The translations under genes were made by a program, and so were the position numbers. A stretch of DNA of 64,000 bases, from assembly GCA_016714815.1 (NCBI GenBank), contig JADKBZ010000003.1, positions 186,001 to 250,000 of the forward strand. Direction: 5' to 3'. The DNA comes from Holophagales bacterium. Its GTDB lineage: Bacteria > Acidobacteriota > Thermoanaerobaculia > UBA5066. Within the stretch, counting starts at the first letter, position 1, and each line of letters begins with the position of its first letter. Under the pieces are notes generated by a model. That model searched no databases. It saw only the letters and a list, made by a program, of their open reading frames with translations, and was not told the DNA's origin. This document shows positions 7,482 through 16,361 of this stretch, one piece after another.

Positions 7482-9656
7482 GTGAGGCGATTTGGCCTGC
7501 GGACGAAGCTCGTCGCGCTCGCGCTCGCTGCGGCGGCCCTGCCGATCGTGGCCTTCGTGGCCCTCACCGCCGGTGGCCGCCGGGACGCTTCCGAGTACGT
7601 CGCCTCGGAGCTCGACACGGTCACCCGGATGAACCTCGGGCAGTACGTGCGCGACCTGTACGCCACGTGCGGCACGATCGACGCCCTGCTCGCGCCGCGG
7701 CTCGCAGAGGGGCACTCCGGGCTGGCGCGATCGGTCCGGGACGCCGGGGGCCTCTCGTGGGACGGGCCGCTCTCGCGTGTCGACCTGACGGGAGCTCCCG
7801 GCCGTTCGGTGGCCGTCCGGCAGGCGCGCGCCGGGAACCGCCCCCTCGGAGTCTCGAGGTCGTTCGCCGTCCCCGAGCCGATCGTCGACGACGTCGCCCG
7901 CGAGACCGGGATCCAGTCGACGATCTACCAGCGGCTGAACGACCGGGGCGACATGCTCGCCGTCGCGAGCAGCATGCCGGGCGACGACGGCCTCCGCCTG
8001 AACGGAAGCCTCCTCCCCGCGGCCACCGCGGACGGGAGCCCCGAGCCCGCGGTGACGGCCGCGATCGCCGGATCCGGGCACCGGGCGATGGCCCGTTTCG
8101 GCGGCAAGCTCCTTCTCACCTCGACCGAGCCGCTGCGCGATCCCTCGGGACGCGTCGTGGGGATGGCCCTCGCGGCGATCGGAGGGCACGAGCTGGAGGC
8201 CCTCTACCGGACGATCGTCGAGACGAAGGTCGGCGAGCGCGGCTACTTCGCGATCCTCGGGGCGAAGGGGCGGCACCGCGGCGTCTACTTCGTCTCCCGC
8301 GGCGGCACGCGGGACGGCGACGACATCGGAGACCTGCGCGACGCCTCGGGCAGGCCCTTCGTCCGCCAGATGATCGACGCGGCCGTCCGCCGGCCCCCTG
8401 GAACGATCCACCACAGCAGCTACCCCTGGAAGAACCCGGACGACCCCCGGACCTGGACGAGGGTCGTCGCGGACGCCTATTTCGAGCCGTGGGACTGGTA
8501 CGTCAACGCGGGGACGAACGAGGCCGATTTCCAGGGAGCGCACGTGCGGATGAACGCCGCCTTCGACCGCCTCCTGCGCCACGTCGCCCTCGGCGGCGCC
8601 GCCGCCTTCGTCCTCGCCGCCGCGGTCGCGCTCCTCCTCGCGCAGCGCGTCGCCGGCCCGCTCGTCGTCCTCGTCGGGGAGGCCGCGCGCCTCGGCGCCG
8701 GCGACCTGCGCGGCGCCGCCGCCCCTCCTCCCCTGCCCGCCCGCTTCCGGGACGAGACGCGCCTCCTCTCCCACGCCTTCGCCTCGATGGCGGGGGCTTT
8801 CGCCTCCCTCGTCCGCGAGGTCCAGCGCTCCGGCATCCAGGTCGTCGCCTCCGCCACCCGGATCGCCGCCTCGGCCCGGCAGCTGGAGGACTCGGTCACC
8901 CACCAGGCGGCCGCCACGCCCCAGGTCTCCGCTTCCGCCCGCCAGATTTCCGCCACCGCCCGCCACCTCTCCGAAACCGTCGACGCCGTCGCCTCCGTCG
9001 CCTCCTCCACGGCCGCCCGGGCCGCCGACGGCCGAAACGCCCTCACCCAGATGGACGGCTCCGTCCGCCGCATCTCCTCCTCTTCCGCCTCCGTTTCCCA
9101 GCGCCTCGCCGCCATCTCGGACCGCGCCCACGCCATCTCCTCCCTCGTCACCACGATCACGCGCGTCGCCGACCAGACGAACCTCCTCTCCCTCAACGCG
9201 GCCATCGAAGCCGAGAAGGCCGGCGAGCAGGGCCGCGGCTTCGCCGTCGTCGCCCGCGAGATCCGCCGCCTCGCCGACCAGACCGCCGTCGCCACGCTCG
9301 ACATCGAGCGGACGGTCGGCGACGTCCTGACCGCCGTCTCCTCCGGCGTCCTCGACATGGACAAGTTCGTCGACGAGGTCCGCCTCGCCACCTCCGAGGT
9401 CGAGAGCCTCGGATCCCTCCTTTCCGCCATCGTCGAGGACGTCTCCGACCTCGAGCCCCGCATCGAATCCGTTCGTTCCGCCGCCCGCGAGCAGGCGGAC
9501 GGCGCGGCCCAGATCTCCGAGACGATCACGCTCATCGACCGGTCCGCCTCCACCTCCCGCGACACTCTCGCCGAGTTCCGCGCCGCGACGCTCTCCCTGA
9601 AGGACGCCGTCGGCTCGCTCCGCGCCGAGGTGGGCCGCCTCCAGGTCGACCCATGA
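7482..9656 (+). CDS. Methyl-accepting chemotaxis protein 1 (Cache sensor, WspA-like role)
   Basis: 724-residue transducer. N-terminal TM helix (about residues 10-30), a periplasmic double-Cache region of the Cache_3-Cache_2 type (segments IVDDVARETGIQSTIYQRLN and YFEPWDWYVNAGTN), a second TM helix near residue 370, a HAMP domain, and a cytoplasmic coiled coil with the conserved hairpin tip DQTNLLSLNAAIEAEKAGE. No C-terminal NWETF-type pentapeptide; it ends LQVDP. A GTG start at 7482 is chosen because GGAGGAGGGG lies just upstream; an ATG at 7428 would add 18 residues but has no visible ribosome site. It overlaps MCP2 by ATGA. It would feed the Wsp-type CheA downstream. Confidence 0.88.
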   Translation: MRRFGLRTKLVALALAAAALPIVAFVALTAGGRRDASEYVASELDTVTRMNLGQYVRDLYATCGTIDALLAPRLAEGHSGLARSVRDAGGLSWDGPLSRVDLTGAPGRSVAVRQARAGNRPLGVSRSFAVPEPIVDDVARETGIQSTIYQRLNDRGDMLAVASSMPGDDGLRLNGSLLPAATADGSPEPAVTAAIAGSGHRAMARFGGKLLLTSTEPLRDPSGRVVGMALAAIGGHELEALYRTIVETKVGERGYFAILGAKGRHRGVYFVSRGGTRDGDDIGDLRDASGRPFVRQMIDAAVRRPPGTIHHSSYPWKNPDDPRTWTRVVADAYFEPWDWYVNAGTNEADFQGAHVRMNAAFDRLLRHVALGGAAAFVLAAAVALLLAQRVAGPLVVLVGEAARLGAGDLRGAAAPPPLPARFRDETRLLSHAFASMAGAFASLVREVQRSGIQVVASATRIAASARQLEDSVTHQAAATPQVSASARQISATARHLSETVDAVASVASSTAARAADGRNALTQMDGSVRRISSSSASVSQRLAAISDRAHAISSLVTTITRVADQTNLLSLNAAIEAEKAGEQGRGFAVVAREIRRLADQTAVATLDIERTVGDVLTAVSSGVLDMDKFVDEVRLATSEVESLGSLLSAIVEDVSDLEPRIESVRSAAREQADGAAQISETITLIDRSASTSRDTLAEFRAATLSLKDAVGSLRAEVGRLQVDP
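8812..9656 (+). repeat. Duplicated MCP signalling region (partner at about 11083-11919)
   Basis: The DNA coding for the cytoplasmic half of MCP1 is nearly the same as that of MCP2; long runs match base for base around the segment coding VQRSGIQVVAS and the hairpin tip, while the periplasmic halves are clearly different. This points to tandem gene duplication with the signalling half kept alike by selection or gene conversion. The two copies are direct repeats about 2.27 kb apart and so could recombine. Confidence 0.75.
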
Positions 9657-11919
9657 GCAGCGCGCCGCGGCGACGGGCCGGGGAGGAGTCGTTCGGCTTC
9701 GGCGGAGCCGAGCTCGCCTTGCGCGCCGAGGAGACCGTCACGAAGGCGAGCCTGAGGTCAAAGATCCTCCTGCTCGCGGCGCTCGCAGCCGCCATACCGC
9801 TGCCGATCCTCTGGTTCATCACCGTATCGGGGGCCCGGCAGGCTTCCCTCGAAGCCACCACCGAGCTCGACTCCCTCGCCCGGCAGAACGTCCGGCAGGT
9901 CGCCGCCGACGTCGTCCGGCTCTGCGAGACCGCGAACGGCCTGATGCAGCCGCGGCTCGATCGCGGGGTCGTCTTCGCCCGGGAGGAGCTCGCGCGGCGG
10001 GGCGGCTTCGAGTCCGACGGGGCTCGCCGCACCTGGACGGCGGTCGACCAGGAGAGCCGCTCGACCACGCCCGTCACCCTTCCCGGCCTCCGCCTCGGCG
10101 GGATCCCTCTCGTGGAGAACCGCGACCCGCTGGTCCCCTCTCCCATCGTCGACGAGCTGAAGAAGGCCACGGGCATGTGGAGCTCCTTCTTCCAGCGGAT
10201 GAACGAGAAGGGCGACATGCTGCGCGTCGTCAGCAGCATCCTCACCCCCGACGGCCGGCGGGGCACCGGCCTCTTCCTTCCGGCCGTCCTTCCGGACGGC
10301 GCGCCGAACCCGGTCACGTCCGCGGTCCTGGCGGGCAGGACGTATCGCGGGACGTCCCTCGTCGCCGGGAAGATGTACCTCGCCGCCTACGATCCCGTCC
10401 GCGACCGCTCCGGCCGGATCGTCGGGATGCTCGCCGTCGCCTTCGACTCGCAGGTCCTCGAGGGAATCCGGCAGACCGTCGCCAGCACGGTCGTCGGCAA
10501 GAGCGGCGCCGTTTCCGTCATCGGCCTGCGCGGCGCGAGCCGGGGCGTCTACGCCGTCTCCCCCCGCCGCGAACGGGACGGACAGAGCGCCTGGACCGAG
10601 CGGGACGCCTCCGGACGGCTCGCGGTGCAGGAACAGGCCTCTCTCGGGCACACCCTTCGTCCCGGCGAGACCGCGTTCCACCGCTCCCTCTGGAAGGGCC
10701 CGGGCGGGACCGCCCGGTGGCACAAGGTCTCCGCCCTCGCCTACTTCGAGCCGTGGGACTGGCTGATCGAAGCGGGAACGAACGAATCGGACTTCCAGGG
10801 CGCACGGACGGGAATGGACGCCGCGTTCCAGCGCCTGATCCGGAAGGCCGCCCTCGGCGGCGGTGCCGCCCTGGTCGTCGCCGGCCTCGTCGCCCTCCTC
10901 TTCGCCCACCGTCTCGGGAACCCGCTCGTCGTTCTCGCAAGCGAGGCCGCGCGCCTCGGCCGAGGCGACCTGCGCGGCGCCGCGGCCCCCGCTCCCCTCC
11001 TCGCGCGCACCCGCGACGAGAGGCGCCTCCTGTCCCACGCCTTCGGCTCGATGGCGGCGGCGCTCGCGTCTCTCGTCCGCCAGGTCCAGCGCTCCGGCAT
11101 CCAGGTCGTCGCCTCCGTCACCCGGATCGCCGCCTCGGCCCGGCAGCTGGAAGACTCCGTCGCCCACCAGGCGACCGCCACTCCCCAGGTCTCCGCCTCC
11201 GCCCGGCAGATCTCCGCCACCGCCCGCCAGCTCGCAGAGACCGTCGACGCCGTCGCCTCCGTCGCCTCTTCCACCGCCGCCCGGGCCGCCGAGGGTCGCG
11301 GCGCCCTCTCCCAGATGGACGGCTCCGTCCGCCGCATCGCTTCCTCTTCCTCCTCCGTCTCGCAGCGCCTCACCGCCATCTCGGACCGCGCCCACGCCAT
11401 CTCCTCCCTCGTGACGACGATCAACCGGGTCGCCGACCAGACCAATCTCCTGTCCCTCAACGCCTCCATCGAGGCGGAGAAGGCGGGCGAGCAGGGCCGC
11501 GGCTTCGTCGTCGTCGCCCGGGAGATCCGGCGCCTCGCCGACCAGACGGCCGTCGCCACCCTCGACATCGAGCGAACGGTGCGCGAAGTCCTCTCCGCCG
11601 TCTCCTCCGGCGTCCTGGAGATGGACAGGTTCGTCGACGAGGTCCGCCTCGCGACCGGAGACGTCGAGCGCCTCGGCTCCCACCTCTCCGCGATCGTCGG
11701 AGACGTCTCCGACCTCGAGCCGCGCCTCGAGTCCGTCCGCTCCGCCGCGCGAGGCAGGCGGAAGGCGCAGCCCAGATCTCGGACACCGTGGCCCTTCTCG
11801 ACCGCTCGGCCACGTCCTCCCGCGACACCCTCGCCGAGTTTCACGCCGCCTCGCTCTCCCTGCAGGACGCCGTCGGCGCGCTCCGCGCCGAGGTCTCCCG
11901 CCTCCAGGTCGACCCATGA
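9653..11919 (+). CDS. Methyl-accepting chemotaxis protein 2 (Cache sensor), frameshifted near its 3' end
   Basis: About 755 residues when read across one missing base. Starts at ATG 9653, overlapping the MCP1 stop. TM helix at residues 38-60, Cache_3-Cache_2 periplasmic region (VDELKKATGMWSSFFQRMNE; YFEPWDWLIEAGTN), second TM, HAMP, and the conserved tip DQTNLLSLNASIEAEKAGE. The frame is intact to ESVRSAAR; one base is then missing at about 11748-11753 and the remaining 50 or so residues (GAAQISDTVALLDRSATSS to LQVDP) continue in the next frame, matching the end of MCP1 and stopping at 11919 with an ATGA overlap to MCP3. If the indel is real the C-terminal helix is replaced by unrelated sequence; a sequencing error is equally possible. 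Confidence 0.8.
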
Positions 11920-13991
11920 CCGGCCGCTTCGCCCGCCTCCCGATCGCCCACCGCCTCCTCCTCTCGAGCGTGGCCTTCGGAGTCCCGATCGCGGCGCTCG
12001 TCTCCTTCGGCTTCTTCGAAGTCCAGGCGCGCCTCGACGACACGCGGAGGGAGAAGCTCGGGGTTCGTCTCTCCGGGCCCCTCTGCGAGCTCTCGGAGCG
12101 GCTCTCCCGCCTCACGCGAATCGCCGGACGGGCCAGCGGGGAAGACCGCGGCGGGCCCGCGGCCCGGGAAAAGGCCGCCGCGGACGTCGAAGCCGCGTTC
12201 AACGCCCTCCGCGACCCGGCCGCGCGGGACGCCGCGAATCGACTGGGCCTCGTCGACGAATCCCAGGCGGACCTGGTCGAGGACCTCCGCGCCGAGTGGC
12301 GAAAGGTGTCGGCGGCCTGGGCCGAGGGAAACACCGGACGCGTAGAGCGGACGAACCTGGTCCTGGGAGAAGGGATCGCGGTCCAGCTCCGAAGGGTCCG
12401 GGACTCGTCCCACCTCGTGCTCGACCCCGCCCTCGACTCGTACTACCTGATGGACGCCACCCTCCGGGCGCTTCCGGCCGTGGAGGCGCGAATCGCGACG
12501 GCGCTCCAGAGCCGGGCCGCGAGCGGCGCGGACGATCCGGCCCTCGTGTTTTACGCGGGCGAGCTCGGCCGGATCGAGCACCCGCTCGTCCTCGACGCCC
12601 TCGCGACCGCTCTCCGGGAAGACGCCCACTATTTCGGACCGAGCCCGAGCCTGGAAGCGAACGTCCCGCCGCTTCGCGACCGCTACGACGCGGCGGTGCG
12701 CGCTTTCGTCGAGGCCGCGCGCCGCACGGCCTCGCGGGACGCCGAGGCCGGCACCGTCGAGGAGAGCGGCGAGGCGGCCCTCTCCGCGGCGGCCGACCTC
12801 CGGCGGGCCGGTGCGGCGGAGCTCGACCGGCTGCTCGACGTCCGCGTCGCGTACCACTCCCGGCAGCGCCTCCTCGTCCTGGCGTTGACCATCCTCGCGC
12901 TGGCGATCTCCGTACGGCACGTCGCGTTCATCCTCTTCGGCATCTCCCGCCCCCTCCGCTGCGTGGCGGACGCGGCCCACCTCGTCGCCACGGGGGACGT
13001 GGCCGGCGCGCGGCGGCGCGCGGCGGACGTCCCCGCCCCGAAGGAGGCGAACCGCAACGAGATCTCGCAGCTCGGCGGGGCCGTGCGCGAGATGGCGGAC
13101 GGACTGACGACGCTCCTCCTCGAGGTGCGGGCGGCGGGAGGCCAGGTGAAGGAGACGGCCGCCCGGATCGCGGCGACGGCGCGCGAGCTCGAGGCGACCT
13201 CCTCGGAGCAGGCGGCCTCCACGACCGAGGTGAGCGCCACCTCGCGCGAGATCCACCGCCGCGCCGAAGGACTCGCCGGGACGATCGGCGAGGTCGGGAA
13301 GGTCGTCCGCGAGGCGTCGGACCTCGCCGCCGACGGGCGCCGCGGGCTCGACCGGATGGAGTCGAGCATGGGGCAGCTGACCGCGGCGACCGCCTCCGTC
13401 TCCGAGCGGCTCGCCGCCATCAGCGGGAAGGCCGAAGGGATCGGCGCGATCGTCACGACGATCGGGCGCGTCGCCGAGCAGACGAACCTCCTCTCCTTCA
13501 ACGCCGCCATCGAGGCCGAGAAGGCGGGAGAGGCCGGCAAGGGTTTCGTCGTCGTCGCCCGCGAGATCCGCAGGCTCGCCGACCGGACGGCGTCCGCCGC
13601 GGTCGACATCGGCGAGGTCGTCGGCAGCATGCGTTCCGTCGTCTCCTCCGGCGTGATGGAGATGGACCGGTTCGTCGACCAGGTACGGCGCGAGGGCGAC
13701 GAGGTCCGGCGCATCGGCGGCCAGCTGGGGACCGTCATCGAGCAGGTCGAGGCCCTGACACCGCGCTTCGCCGAGGTCCTCGGCGCTGCCGAGGCGCAGG
13801 CCGGCTCCGCCCGGGAGATCCGCGAGGCCGTCTCTCAGCTCTCCGCCGCCGCCGGGCAGACGCGGGACACCCTGGAGGAGTGGAGCCGGGTCGCCCAGGG
13901 ACTGGACGGAGCCGCCCAGACGCTCGGCGCCCAGGTGGCGCGCTTCCGCCTCGCCGAGGACGGCTCCGGCGCGACGGCCGCCGGAGGCTAG
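11916..13991 (+). CDS. Methyl-accepting chemotaxis protein 3 (helical periplasmic sensor)
   Basis: 691-residue transducer unlike its two neighbours in the sensor part. TM1 at about residues 10-32; an all-helical periplasmic domain of about 280 residues containing DPALDSYYLMDA, a motif seen in helical-bundle MCP sensors; TM2 at about 313-335; then HAMP and a cytoplasmic coiled coil with the tip EQTNLLSFNAAIEAEKAGE. The ligand is unknown. ATGA overlap with MCP2; the downstream CheW (wspB-like) starts two bases after its stop. Its position directly before wspB corresponds to wspA in the classical operon, so this may be the ancestral transducer of the cluster and the Cache pair an addition. Confidence 0.88.
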   Translation: MTGRFARLPIAHRLLLSSVAFGVPIAALVSFGFFEVQARLDDTRREKLGVRLSGPLCELSERLSRLTRIAGRASGEDRGGPAAREKAAADVEAAFNALRDPAARDAANRLGLVDESQADLVEDLRAEWRKVSAAWAEGNTGRVERTNLVLGEGIAVQLRRVRDSSHLVLDPALDSYYLMDATLRALPAVEARIATALQSRAASGADDPALVFYAGELGRIEHPLVLDALATALREDAHYFGPSPSLEANVPPLRDRYDAAVRAFVEAARRTASRDAEAGTVEESGEAALSAAADLRRAGAAELDRLLDVRVAYHSRQRLLVLALTILALAISVRHVAFILFGISRPLRCVADAAHLVATGDVAGARRRAADVPAPKEANRNEISQLGGAVREMADGLTTLLLEVRAAGGQVKETAARIAATARELEATSSEQAASTTEVSATSREIHRRAEGLAGTIGEVGKVVREASDLAADGRRGLDRMESSMGQLTAATASVSERLAAISGKAEGIGAIVTTIGRVAEQTNLLSFNAAIEAEKAGEAGKGFVVVAREIRRLADRTASAAVDIGEVVGSMRSVVSSGVMEMDRFVDQVRREGDEVRRIGGQLGTVIEQVEALTPRFAEVLGAAEAQAGSAREIREAVSQLSAAAGQTRDTLEEWSRVAQGLDGAAQTLGAQVARFRLAEDGSGATAAGG

Positions 13992-13993
13992 GC

Positions 13994-14458
13994 GTGCTGT
14001 ACCTCCTCTTCACGGCCGGTGCCCGCAGGTACGCGCTTGCGGCCGGCTCCGTCGTGGAGGTCGTCCCGCTGCTCCGCCTCGATCCGCTCCCGGGCGCGCC
14101 CCCGTCCGTTCGGGGCCTCTTCTCGTACCGCGGCATTCCCGTGGCCGCGGTCGACGTCTCCGTTCTCTCCGGCGGCGGTGAAGCGCCGGAGAGGATGAGC
14201 ACGCGGATCGTGATCGTCTCCTACAGCGAGGCGGGGGGGGCGATCCGCCTCGTCGGGCTCCTGGCGACCTCGGTCACCGAGACGGTCGCACGTTCCGGCA
14301 AGCACGAGGCACCGTCGAGGCTGAACCTCCCCGACGCGCCCTGGATCGAGTCCGCGTTCGTCGTCGGGGACGAGGTCGTCCCGTGCGTGCGGGTCGAGGC
14401 CTTCCTCCCCGTGGAGATCCGGGCCCTCGTCGACGCTCGATCGGAGCGTCCCGGGTGA
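13994..14458 (+). CDS. wspB: CheW-like coupling protein, WspB type
   Basis: 154-residue CheW domain that couples the MCPs to CheA. Reads LYLLFTAGARRYALAAGSVVE then VRGLFSYRGIPVAAVDVS, the pattern of WspB, including the STRIV strand. The GTG start at 13994 has GGAGG six bases upstream (13983-13987). The stop overlaps the cheR start (GTGA). Assignment as WspB rests on sequence pattern plus position as first of the B-C-D-E-F order. Confidence 0.87.
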   Translation: MLYLLFTAGARRYALAAGSVVEVVPLLRLDPLPGAPPSVRGLFSYRGIPVAAVDVSVLSGGGEAPERMSTRIVIVSYSEAGGAIRLVGLLATSVTETVARSGKHEAPSRLNLPDAPWIESAFVVGDEVVPCVRVEAFLPVEIRALVDARSERPG

Positions 14459-15702
14459 CCCGCTCGCTCTCCGCCGTGGAGTCGCTCCTCGCCGCCCGGC
14501 TCGGGCTCGACGTCTCGTCACTCTCGCCGGACGCCACGAAGCGCGCCGTCGAGAGGCGCTCCCTCGCCCTCGGGCTGGACGGACCGGCCCGCTACCTGGG
14601 CCGGCTGCTCGACGACCCCTCCGAGTGGGTGGCGCTCGTCGAGGAGGTCGTCGTTCCCGAGACGTGGCTCTTCCGCGACGGCGGTCCGTTCGACGAGCTC
14701 GCCGCCTTCGTCCGGTCCCGCGCCGGGTCCCCTTCCGCCCGTTCGATTCGCATCCTCTCCCTCCCGTGCGCGAGCGGCGAAGAGGCGTGGTCCGTCGCCA
14801 CGATCCTCGCCGAGACGGGCGTCTCTCCCCGGGAGGCCACCGTGGACGCGGTCGACGTCAGCCCGCGGCTCGTCGAGGCCGCCCGCCGGGGCATCTACGG
14901 GTCTGGCGCAATTCGTGATCTGGAGGCCCTTCCCCGGACGGAGGCGTTCCGTCCGGTGGAAGGAGGACTCGAGATCCGCCCCGCGCTCCGGCCGTACGTC
15001 CGCTTCCACGTGGGCAACGCGCTCGAGTACGAGGCCCCGGCCCCGCCTCCCTGCTACGACGTCGTCTTCTGCCGGAACCTCCTCATCTACCTCACCCCGG
15101 AGGCGCGGCGACGTGTGACGAACCGCATCGACGGGATGCTGCGCCCCGGAGGCCTCCTCGTCCTCGGGCACGCCGAGGCGTTCTCGACGTTCTTCCCCTC
15201 GTACGCGCCCGTGCCGCGCCCGCGCTCGTTCGCGGCGCGAAAGCCGGAGGCGGTGGGCGAGCCCGCCCGCCCGCGCGTCCCGGCGCGGCCCGCCCAGAGG
15301 CCCGGCTCCGTGCCGGCCGCTTCCGGGAGCCGGCCCGCCGCCGAGAGAAACCACGGCCGCCACCGGCCGCCACCGCCTGCGGCTCCCGCGGGGGAGGAGC
15401 TCCTCGTGCTCGCCCGGCGGCTCGCGGGCGCCGGCGAGCGGGCGTCGGTCGAGCGGCTCTGCGCGGAAGCCCTGGCGGCCGATCCGGTTTCCGTCGAGGC
15501 GTACCTCCTCCTGGCCGAAACGGCCCTCGCCGCCGGCGACGAGAGGCGCGCCGAGGCCAGGTTCGACCGGGTTCTCTACCTCGATCCCCGCCACGAGGGC
15601 GCGCTTCTCCAGCTCGCCCGCCTGCGGGAGCGGGCCGGGGACGGGGACGCCGCCGGCCGCCTTCGAGGCAGGGCCGTGAGAGCCGCGAGGGCCATCCCGT
15701 GA
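14455..15702 (+). CDS. wspC: CheR methyltransferase with C-terminal TPR, WspC type
   Basis: 415-residue protein-glutamate O-methyltransferase that would methylate the MCPs using S-adenosylmethionine. N-terminal helical CheR domain (VVVPETWLFRD), then the SAM-binding Rossmann fold with SLPCASGEEAWS, DVSPRLVEAAR and the FCRNLLIYL motif. A Pro/Ala/Arg-rich linker (about residues 255-310) leads to a C-terminal TPR segment (AYLLLAETALAAGDERRAEA). CheR plus TPR is the WspC/FrzF architecture. Start at the GTG at 14455 in GTGA overlap with wspB; the longer frame upstream overlaps wspB and is not used. Confidence 0.87.
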   Translation: MTRSLSAVESLLAARLGLDVSSLSPDATKRAVERRSLALGLDGPARYLGRLLDDPSEWVALVEEVVVPETWLFRDGGPFDELAAFVRSRAGSPSARSIRILSLPCASGEEAWSVATILAETGVSPREATVDAVDVSPRLVEAARRGIYGSGAIRDLEALPRTEAFRPVEGGLEIRPALRPYVRFHVGNALEYEAPAPPPCYDVVFCRNLLIYLTPEARRRVTNRIDGMLRPGGLLVLGHAEAFSTFFPSYAPVPRPRSFAARKPEAVGEPARPRVPARPAQRPGSVPAASGSRPAAERNHGRHRPPPPAAPAGEELLVLARRLAGAGERASVERLCAEALAADPVSVEAYLLLAETALAAGDERRAEARFDRVLYLDPRHEGALLQLARLRERAGDGDAAGRLRGRAVRAARAIP

Positions 15703-16361
15703 GCGCGCCCCCCCTCGCGGGCTCCGACTGCTGGAATCGGATCGGCGTCTCTGGAGACGGCTCCTGCGACAGGCTCGGCGAGCTCGTCCACTGCCGCAAC
15801 TGCCCGGTCTTCTCGGAGGGCGGGCGGGTGCTCTTCGAACGCTCGCTGCCACCGGGCTACTCTGCCGAGTGGACGGCGCTCCTGGCGCTCCCCAAGCCGG
15901 AGGCGCCGGCGGGAACATTCGCCGCCGCCCTGTTTCGCGTCGGGGACGAGTGGCTCGCGCTGGAGGTCGCCCACGTGGTGCAGATCGGCGGGATCCGGCC
16001 GGTCCGCCGCATTCCCCATCGCTCCGGCGAGGTCCTCCTCGGCCTCGTCAACGTCGACGGCGAGCTCGTTCTCTGCGCTTCCCTCTCGGCCCTCCTCGGC
16101 ATCCCCCCGGTCGCGGCGGAAGCGGAGCCCGCGCGTTTCCTCGCCGTCTCCCTGCCGGGCGGGCGATGGGTCTTCCCCGTCCAGGAGGTCGACGGCGTCC
16201 ACCAGCTCGACTCCGCGAGCCTCGTTCCCCTCCCGTCCACCCTCTCGGAGGCCCGGACCCGTCACGCCCGCGGGCTCGCCCGGACCGAGGGACGCACCGT
16301 GACTCTCCTCGACCCCGACCGGCTCGACGCGGGGCTCCGCGAGAGGGGAGGCCTCGCGTGA
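15699..16361 (+). CDS. wspD: CheW-like coupling protein with N-terminal Cys motif, WspD type
   Basis: 220 residues. The N terminus has CWNRIGVSGDGSC and, some 15 residues on, HCRNCPV, the cysteine-rich signature that separates WspD from other CheW proteins, and may bind a metal. The CheW domain follows from about residue 72 (FAAALFRVGDEWLALEV; LLGLVNVDGELVLCASL). Start GTG 15699 overlaps the wspC stop, and its stop overlaps the cheA GTG, indicating translational coupling through the whole array. Confidence 0.88.
   Translation: MSAPPLAGSDCWNRIGVSGDGSCDRLGELVHCRNCPVFSEGGRVLFERSLPPGYSAEWTALLALPKPEAPAGTFAAALFRVGDEWLALEVAHVVQIGGIRPVRRIPHRSGEVLLGLVNVDGELVLCASLSALLGIPPVAAEAEPARFLAVSLPGGRWVFPVQEVDGVHQLDSASLVPLPSTLSEARTRHARGLARTEGRTVTLLDPDRLDAGLRERGGLA

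Noticed and set aside
7667..14458. A 2263-codon open frame spanning several genes
   Set aside because: It is frame 2 read-through: only its MCP2 and WspB parts match protein families; the rest is Arg/Pro-rich shadow of MCP1 and MCP3.
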